Shown: positions 56,962-64,000 of the stretch, piece by piece | Numbering within the stretch: position 1 is the stretch's first letter | Layout: each line of letters starts with the position of its first letter | From: Haematococcus lacustris | Lineage: Eukaryota > Chlorophyta > Chlorophyceae > Chlamydomonadales > Haematococcaceae | NCBI GenBank assembly: GCA_030144725.1 | Contig: JASKMD010000020.1 | Coordinates: 5,536,703-5,600,702 of the forward strand | Length of the DNA: 64,000 nt | Direction: 5' to 3' | Notes under the pieces: generated by a model | Told to the model about the DNA's origin: nothing | The model's database searches: none | The model's input: only the letters and a program-made list of their open reading frames with translations | Position numbers and translations under genes: made by a program

Positions 56962-59900
56962 TGTGTTGCCCAGCCAGACGGCCAGATCTGTGTTGGAGCA
57001 TGCTGCAGCGTGCCCTTGTGTGGTGTGTCTACACCCAAGCCACAAGCACTTGCAGATAACAGTGTCTTACACTTCTCTTTTTCTGGTAGTGTGAATGGCA
57101 TAGCCTGCACCATGCTGTTTGACAGTGGTTCAGCGGCAAGCTTCATTAATTGTGCTGCTGTTGAGAAGTGCAGGCTGAGCAGCTACAGGTTGACACAACC
57201 GCGTGAGTTCTCTGTGGCCAATGGACAGCCGGTGCTTTGCACGCATGCTGTTACCGTTGAGTTGCATGTGCAGAGCTTGACAGCCAAGTGTGAACTGCTG
57301 GTCATGCCAGAAATGTTTTCAGCTTTTGATGTGTTAATGGGCAGCAACTGGCTCACAGCTAATGGTGCTTTGCTAGATTATTTGACGCGCACCGTCACCA
57401 TGCAGTTGTCTAACAACTCAGTTGTGCTCAGGTGTCAGCCCTCAGAGCCTATCAAGGCATCCCACTGCGCCCATGTCATGGCCAGGCATGGTACCCATAC
57501 CATCTCAGCCAGCCGAGCAGCTTCATGGTTGAGGAAAGGTGGGCATGCCTTAGTGGCCATGATCAGTGCAGAACAGCTCAACACACCTGATTCTGTGCCT
57601 CCTGTGGTATCTACCAAACTCAAAGATCTAATCAATGAGTACTCAGATGTGTTTGCGCCATTTAATGGACTGCCACCTGAGAGGCCTATTGGTCACACCA
57701 TCCCTTTGCAGCCAGGCTGTAAGCCTCCAACGCTGCCAGCCTACAGAATGACCCAGCCTGAGCTTGCAGAGATGAAGAAGCAGATCACAGCCTTCTTGGC
57801 CCAAGGCATCATTGAGCCATCTTCTTCTCCATACGCAGCCCCGGTGTTGTTCGTCAAGAAAAAGAGTGGTGAGTTAAGGATGTGTGTGGACTATCGGCAG
57901 CTGAATAAGCAGACTCTCAGAGATCAGTACCCCTTGCCTCGTATAGATGACTTGTTTGACAAGTTGGCAGGCTGCACCGTCTTCTCATCTCTAGACCTGC
58001 AGGCTGGGTACCATTAAATCAGGATTCCAGCTGAAGATGTGCCAAAGACAGCCTTCAGAACCCCAGATGGTCATTATCAGTACAAGGTGTTATGTTTTGG
58101 TTTGACCAATGCGCCAGCAACGTTTCAACGTGTGATGAATGACTCCTTTGCTGATGTAATTAACGATTGTGCTCTTGTGTATCTAGATGACATTCTTGTC
58201 ATGTCCAAGACTGTGGATGAGCACTTCGTGCATCTACGGAGGGTCCTGGACCTTCTGCGCAAGCACAAGTTCTTTGCCAAGCTAAGCAAATGTGAGTTCA
58301 TGAAGACAGCCCTCAAGTTCTTGGGGCACATTGTGAGTGACCGCGGTGTGGCTGTAGATCCTGATAAGATTCAGTCTATCACCACTTGGCCAGTCCCCAA
58401 CAGCCTCACTGGCTTGCAGCGCTTTCTGGGTGCGGCAAACTTTGTGCGCAAGTTTGTTCATAACTTTAGCGCATTGGCTGCACCGCTGACTGATCTGGCT
58501 GGCAAAGAAGGTCTTAAATATGATTGGAAGCACTGGCCTGATGATAAGCTGCAAGCATTTCATGCCCTTAAGCATGCTGTATCTAAGGTGCCACTACTCA
58601 GGATCCCTGATATCTCCAAGCCTTTCCAGGTATACTGTGACGCCTCACTGCAAGGTGTGGGAGCAGTTTTAATGCAGGATGGTCATCCCTTAGCTTAATT
58701 AAGCAAAAAGCTCAGTCCAGCTGAAAAAAACTACTCCACAGGGGAACAGGAGCTTTTAGCCATCGTCACTGCTTGTAAAGAGTGGCGTTGTTACCTGGAG
58801 GGGGTTCCCTTTACCCTCTACACAGATCACAGGCCGCTGGTGGCTTTGCCAAATCAGAAGACGTTGTCAAGGAGGCAGACCAGGTGGATGGAATTGCTGT
58901 CCCGCTACACCTTCGTCATTGAGTACCTACCAGGTGCAGTTAACCCAGATGACCCCCTGTCTCGCATTCCTAACCAGCCTGTAGATCTTCTTGCTTCACC
59001 TGTGATGGTGGTCACTAGAGGGCAGAAGCGTCGTTTGGAGGGGGAGGAAGCTAGTGGTGAACATGCTGTCCAGCAACCAGCTGCCACTCCACCTGTTGTC
59101 CAACACATCCCAGCCCCTCCACCGCTACCTGTCCATCCTCTACATCATGTCAACATGACTAAGCAGCTGTTAGCTGGTTACAGAAACGATCCTGTCTTTG
59201 CTGACATCAGTATCACTGACACGTATGACGTGGATGAGCATGGTCTATACCACACAAAAGACAAGAAACAGATTGTGGTACCTGATTGCCCAGAGCTTAG
59301 GGCCAGGATACTGCTGGAGGTGCACGATGCTCAGTTTGCAGGCCATGTTGGTATCACCAAGACATTGGAGCGCATGTCCAGGGTTTTCTGGTGGCCTCGC
59401 ATGCGATCAGAGGTACGCCACTATGTGGCCAATTGTGACGCGTGTCAACGCAACAAGTCTGTCAACACCAAACCAGGTGGGCTGCTGATGCCCTTAGCTA
59501 TCCCTTATGACAGATGGGAATCTATCACTATGGATCTTATCACTAAGCTACCCACTGGTGATCATGGTTATGATGCCATTGCCGTGTTTGTGGATAGGCT
59601 GTCAAAAATGGTTCACTTCGTGCCATGCAAAGAGAGCATGAATGCTAAGGGCTTTGCCCGCCTGTTCATTGATAATGTGTTTAAACACCACGGTGTACCC
59701 CGTGAAATCATATCTGACAGGGGCTCTCACTTTACCAACCAGTTCTGGTCCTCTATCCTGAAGTTGCTGGGTGTGAAAGAGTGTAAATCTAGCGCCCACC
59801 ACCCAGAGTCAGATGGCCAGACTGAGCGGTATAACCGTACACTTGAGGAGATGATGAGACATTACATATCTCCAGCTCAGCATGACTGGCCGTTACACTT

Positions 59901-60576
59901 GGCATTGGCTGAGTTTGCAGTAAACAACAGTTGGCAAGAATCTATACAATCCACACCATTCTTGGTAAACACCGGTCAGTCTCCACTGACACCCACCTTG
60001 CTTGAGTTACCTGAACATGTGCCTTGTCCCTCTGGTAGAGAGTTTTCTAACTGGTGGCAAGAGAATGTAAGGCAGGCGCGCCATTTCATGGACCTAGCCC
60101 AACGACGGCAAGCGCACATGGCCAACAAGGGTCGCAAGGAAGTCAAGTATGTTCCAGGAGACTTGGTCCTACTGAGTACCAAGAACCTGAGGCTCAAACC
60201 AGGTAAAGCCAGGAAGCTGTTGCCTCGCTTTGTGGGTCCTTTCAAGGTGTTGCACATTGTCAACAATGTGGCAGTCAAGCTAGACTTGCCTCCAGCCATG
60301 AGCAGGTTGCACCCTGTGTTCCATGTATCACTCCTGCGCAAATACACAAGTGACTTCCCTCACCTGCCACCACCTGTGGATTGGCTTGATGAGACTCCTT
60401 TGTATGAAGTAGAGAAGTTGCTAGATCACCGTGTTGTCCGAGCTGGCAAAGCTCGTGGCTACCTTGTGAAGTGGAAAGGTTATAATGAGACCTACAACAC
60501 GTGGGAGCCAAGGGCGAACCTGGTGAATTGTGATGAAGTTTTGGTTGCATATAATGCGGTGCATGGTTTGCTCTAG
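56962..60576 (+). pseudogene. pol: Pol with chromodomain, gypsy family B, two internal stops
   Basis: In frame with gag after the UGA ([10 protein letters not shown]). Protease [11 protein letters not shown] with catalytic Asp at 57121. The first in-frame Met (57112) is only three codons before that Asp, so independent AUG initiation would remove half the protease. RT with YLDD at 58180. TAA at 58015-58017 replaces the Gln of YHQIRIP, and TAA at 58696-58698 replaces the Tyr of LAYLSKKL (both readable in the minus copy). Integrase HHCC, D, D and E motifs are intact, as is the C-terminal chromodomain ([11 protein letters not shown] ... [17 protein letters not shown]). Confidence 0.93.
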
Positions 60577-60639
60577 CATTGCTTCTTTAAGCTTTGCGAG
60601 TCCCTGTGTTTTACACTGGGGCGGGACGTTCCTCGAGTG

Positions 60640-60651
60640 GAGAGGGAGGAA
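60640..60651 (+). promoter_or_regulatory. Polypurine tract, family B
   Basis: GAGAGGGAGGAA lies immediately before the LTR TG, matching the family A arrangement. Confidence 0.8.
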
Positions 60652-60859
60652 TGTAGCGAACGGCTCTTGGAGCGTTGCGCGACCCTCGTGTACTTCTGTA
60701 CTGCAGTGTGACATGGTGGGCGAAAGGGGCAGGTGGTGCCTTCGTGCCTGCCTGCTTCAGAGGTTCGACTCCTCGGGGGAATGTCCTAAACCCTGGCCAT
60801 GTCAGTCTGCTGTTACAAGGTAGTTTAACGGTCATCGGCGGTGCTATTAGCACGCTACA
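60652..60859 (+). repeat. LTR shared by two tandem family B internal regions
   Basis: 208 bp, TGTAGCGAACG to GCACGCTACA. It contains AGAGGTTCGACTCCTCGG at about 60760, with B-box core GGTTCGACTCC in a 4-bp stem and 7-nt loop like a tRNA T-arm. The same primer-binding site as family A (TGGTTTCCGACC) starts at 60864. Confidence 0.93.
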
Positions 60860-60911
60860 TCTTTGGTTTCCGACCCAGGTTGCGTGTCAACGCCGCCTTG
60901 TAACCGTGGAC

Positions 60912-62740
60912 ATGACTGAATCTAACACGACTCCGCCTTCTGGCGACCCCCCAACTGAGACCACCACTCCTGGTGGCCAGGCAATCTTGCCTGCTGGACC
61001 AGTGGGAGCGGAGGCTTCACCCCTGGCAGGAGCGCCGGTTTTAACTGGGCCAACGCTGCCTCCAGTGAGTGGTGCTTTGCCTCTTGCTAATCTACCTGGA
61101 CTTTCTACTGCCCAGACGGCCGCGCTTGTGAACCAGCTCTTATCCAAGATCCTCGCGGCGCCTGAGGCTCTGGCTTTGTTTAAGCCTGTGGAAGATGCTG
61201 CCCAAGCCGCTGCTAAGGCACAGCCAGCTACTACAACGGCTCCAGCGTCTTACGTAGACGCCCTCTTGACGCCTCCGCCTGCAAACACTTCAACCGCCTA
61301 TGCTGAGGAGGCGGCGCGACTACGCCTGCAGCTGAACGCTGTTACAGCTTCAATGGAAGCCGCCCTAACGGAGGCAGCTACTCTACGCAGCAGCATCGCC
61401 GAGCTGGACCGTATCCACGGACAGGCCGACGCTGTGGTAAGCAATCCCAAGTCGGTGGCCCGCATTCACAATCAGTACGTTGCACCCGGCAGTGCTTCTG
61501 CACGAACCGCACTTATTGGCATGAATGTCGCACCAGTCTCTACTGCTGCTGCCATGCACAATGCTGCTGTACCTACTGGCACACCGGTTTCCACCACAGC
61601 TGCTGCATGCACTGGAAGTGTCTTGCCTGCACCTACTGCACCCACTAAGAAGCCAGTTGCTCACAGGGTCAAGGTACCAGGTCCAGATAAGTGGACAGAT
61701 AACTGCCTTACAGGTGGCAGAGTGGCAGAAGTGTTCTGTGAAGACTCAGAGGTGCATTGCGCATACCTAGGCATTGATCCTGCTGAAGCCATGCCCAATT
61801 TCCTGTCTGGAAGAGCACGTGAAGTGTGGTACCCTGCTACCAGAAATGCATACATCCTGTTGCATGATGACAGGCCCACATGGCCATACCTGCGTGTCCA
61901 TTTCATGGAGATGGCTGGCGATGACTTAGGCAATGAATCTGAAGTGCACCGCAGGAAACTTCTGGATCCCAATGCCCTGCGTATGACGCATGGGAGTACC
62001 CGTAACTCCTACATCACGGAGTTTAGGAACACACTCACATATGCTGGTGCTAATTGCATGCAACCATCCATGCTTGTCACCACGTTTGTCAGGGGTCTCA
62101 CCACCGAGCTGCACACTAGGGTGGCACAAGATGTGTCACTCATGCCCACACCATCACTGAATGATGCCATCCAGTCAGCCCTGAATGCCCAGCGTGTGTT
62201 ACACTCTGTTGCAGCCTCTCAAGGTGGACGTCGACCCCCCCCACCTGTTGCTGCTGTTGCACGACAGTATGTGAGTGCAGGTGTCCGCCCGGTTGCGAAT
62301 GCACGTGTCACGAGCAGCAACTCTGGAGGGTATGCCGGCGGCAGCCGCCCAGGATCTCAGGGCGGGTATCACCCCCACGCAGCCGGACGCCCAGCGCCCT
62401 ACCGGTCCAGGGAAATTGGACCTCGTCCCCGCCCAGGTTTCGCATGCCATCACTGCTGGGACCCAGGCCACTTCCGCATGGTGTGCCCTCTCAAGCACCT
62501 GACATGTGAGGAGGCACGCCGTATCACAGGCTTCCCTCGCCCTGTCGCCGAGTCGGCTGCTACCGGTGGGCATGGTGATGGTGGGGATGGTCCTGGTGGT
62601 GGAGGGCATGGTGGCCAGGGTGGTGGTGGCAGCGGTCATGGTGGTGGTTATGGTCGTAGCGGTGGCCATGGAGGTGGTGGCAGCTACCCACCCAGGGGTT
62701 CCAAGCGTGAGCGCACCCCCCCCCGCAGGCCTGCTAGCTC
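60912..62740 (+). pseudogene. gag: Gag, gypsy family B, third copy, 3' end cut by cassette insertion
   Basis: Starts MTESNTTPPSGDPPTETT and stays open through the zinc knuckle (CHHCWDPGHFRMVC) and Gly-rich tail. At 62740, after the codons for RRPASS, the sequence changes to the cassette end CACTCGCAGAAAAG. In the complete copy it continues TTATGATAAGAGG. A stop in the cassette closes the frame at 62771. Gag is otherwise undamaged, unlike the upstream copy, but no pol follows in the window. Confidence 0.9.
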
Positions 62741-62878
62741 CACTCGCAGAAAAGTTCATGAGAAAAGTTGAATTTTTTGACAAAGTGGCTTGATAGATTG
62801 TATTTTTTAGCGGTTCTAAGAATGGGAGTGTAAACCTAAAATCGAGGAAAAATCGGGCTGAGGAGATACGAGAAAACC
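62741..62878 (+). mobile_element. AGTACT cassette end segment inserted in gypsy gag
   Basis: Nearly identical to 9582-9717. The host sequence on the left is known from the intact gag, which fixes the left end of the mobile unit at CACTCGCAG. The right end lies beyond the window, so target duplication cannot be tested. Confidence 0.85.
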
Positions 62879-63655
62879 AGTACTGGTCCACCCCCCCCCA
62901 GTACTGGTTCACCCCCAACCAGTACTGGTTCACCCCCAACCAGTACTGGTTTACCCCCCCCCCCAGTACTGGTTCACCACCAACCAGTACTGGTTCACCC
63001 CCAACCAGTACTGGTTCACCCCGAAACCAGTACTGGTTCACCCCCAACCAGTACTGGTTCACCCCCAACCAGTACTGGTCCACCCCAAACCAGTACTGGT
63101 CCACATCCAACCAGTACTGGTCCTCTCCCAACCAGTACTGGTCCACCCCCCAACCAGTACTGGTCCACCCCCAACCAGTACTGGTTCACCCCCAACCAGT
63201 ACTGGTCCACCCCAAACCAGTACTGGTCCACATCCAACCAGTACTGGTCCTCTCCCAACCAGTACTGGTCCACCCCCCAACCAGTACTGGTCCACCCCCA
63301 ACCAGTACTGGTCCACCCCCAACCAGTACTGGTCCACCCCCAACCAGTACTGGTCCAGCCCCAACCAGTACTGGTCCACCCCCAACCAGTACTGGTCCAC
63401 CCCCAACCAGTACTGGTCCTCTCATAACCAGTACTGGTCCACCCCCCAACCAGTACTGGTCCACCCCCAACCAGTACTGGTCCACCCCCAACCAGTACTG
63501 GTCCTCCCCTAACCAGTACTGGTTCACCCCCAACTAGTACTGGTCCACCCCCAACCAGTACTGGTCCACCCCCAACCAATACTCGCTGACTCCCAACCAG
63601 TATCGGCTGACCCCCAACCAGTACTGGCTGACACCCAACCAGTACTGGCTGACTG
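62879..63655. repeat. Tandem array of palindrome ACCAGTACTGGT with CCACCCCCA spacers
   Basis: About 37 units of 18-22 bp. A block of about 120 bp (GGTCCACATCC, GGTCCTCTCCC, GGTCCACCCCCC order) at 63075-63180 recurs at 63205-63310. The right edge (TGACTGCACGAGCTTGGGG) matches the edge of the 9718-10173 array. Confidence 0.9.
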
Positions 63656-63659
63656 CACG

Positions 63660-64000
63660 AGCTTGGGGTAGGGGGCCGCCAGCAGCAGCAGGGGGAAGGG
63701 GGGCAGCAGCAGCAGCAGCAGAGGGGCAGGGGGGCAGCAGCAGCAGCAGCAGCAGCAGCAGGGAGGCAGGGGGGCAGCAGTAGCAGCAGCAGGGTGGCTG
63801 GGGGGCAGCAGCGGCAGGGGGGCTGGGGGCTGCAGCAGCAGCAGGGGGGCATGGAACTGCAGGAGCTTGGGGGCTGGGGGCCAGCAGCAGCAGCAGCAGG
63901 GGGGGCAGGGGGGCAGCATCAGGAGCAAGGGGGCAGGGGGGCAGCAACGGCAGCAGCAGGAGGGCAGGGGGGCAGCGGGGCAGCGGCAACGAGGGGGCAG
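63660..64000. repeat. CAG/G-rich low-complexity array, runs off window
   Basis: Closely follows 10190-10530 unit by unit (GGGGCATGGAACTGCAGGAG in both). This confirms that this cassette and the one at 9581 are copies of the same element. Confidence 0.88.

Larger units (their letters stand above)
55067..60859 (+). mobile_element. Gypsy family B, plus-strand copy without 5' LTR
   Basis: It starts exactly at the primer-binding site (TTGGTTTCCGACC, about 55065), with no LTR before it, immediately against the truncated minus copy. It then has gag, pol, polypurine tract (GAGAGGGAGGAA, 60640-60651) and a 3' LTR. Three nonsense changes disable it. The LTR at its end is followed directly by a second primer-binding site and gag, so LTR 60652-60859 is shared by two tandem internal regions. 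Confidence 0.93.

Noticed and set aside
62275..62793. Met/Val-rich frames in the Gly-rich tail of gag
   Set aside because: These are out-of-frame shadows of the GGT/GGC/CAT-rich gag tail.

Overview
The window looks like repeat-dense nuclear DNA of a green alga, probably a chlorophycean/volvocalean species. The reasons are an intron-rich host gene full of Ala, Pro, Gln and Gly, pervasive CAG/GC-rich microsatellites, chromodomain Ty3/gypsy elements, and degraded hAT, pogo-like and Fanzor-type genes. The wording of the Fanzor remnant reminds me of Haematococcus-type predicted proteins; that is recollection, not a search. Two 500-bp runs of N (14657-15156 and 46868-47367) are assembly gaps.

Layout. 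2-4204 (+): the 3' part of one host gene, six exons with phase-consistent GT/AG junctions, resembling the C-terminal half of plant EXA1/GIGYF-type GYF-domain proteins. 4205-7919: intergenic DNA with several foldback elements. 7920-9585 (-): a decayed Fanzor (eukaryotic TnpB relative) directly behind the C-terminal end of a hAT transposase. 9581-13830: a composite repeat cassette made of a conserved end, arrays of the palindrome ACCAGTACTGGT, G-rich CAG arrays and unique-looking modules; much of it recurs inverted at 28140-31346. 15157-21327: a full chromodomain gypsy element (family A) with visibly identical LTRs and open gag and pol. 21328-33935: further palindrome arrays, a 1.7-kb GGGTGA hexamer array, a retroposon with a 24-bp target duplication and a MITE with a visible empty site. 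33940-45250: gag fragments, a pogo-like element (TA duplication), a hAT element (8-bp duplication), a 2.9-kb element with about 1-kb inverted arms, and fragments of unknown coding families. 45749-48452: another long inverted-repeat element with AGTACT palindromes inside. 50578-62740: family B gypsy copies in a head-to-head arrangement plus a third, gag-only copy. 62741-64000: another palindrome cassette, inserted into that gag.

How things fit together. Only one host gene is recognisable; the rest is layered mobile DNA, with insertions dating one another. The most notable signals are: (1) mobile cassettes that keep their flanks but carry arrays of one of two palindromes sharing an AGTACT core; (2) a Fanzor remnant next to a hAT transposase remnant; (3) gag and pol joined in one frame across a single UGA in two different gypsy families, with conserved downstream residues; (4) a tRNA-like T-arm/B-box in the LTRs of both families; (5) a foldback family whose three members end in TATCTACTAC.
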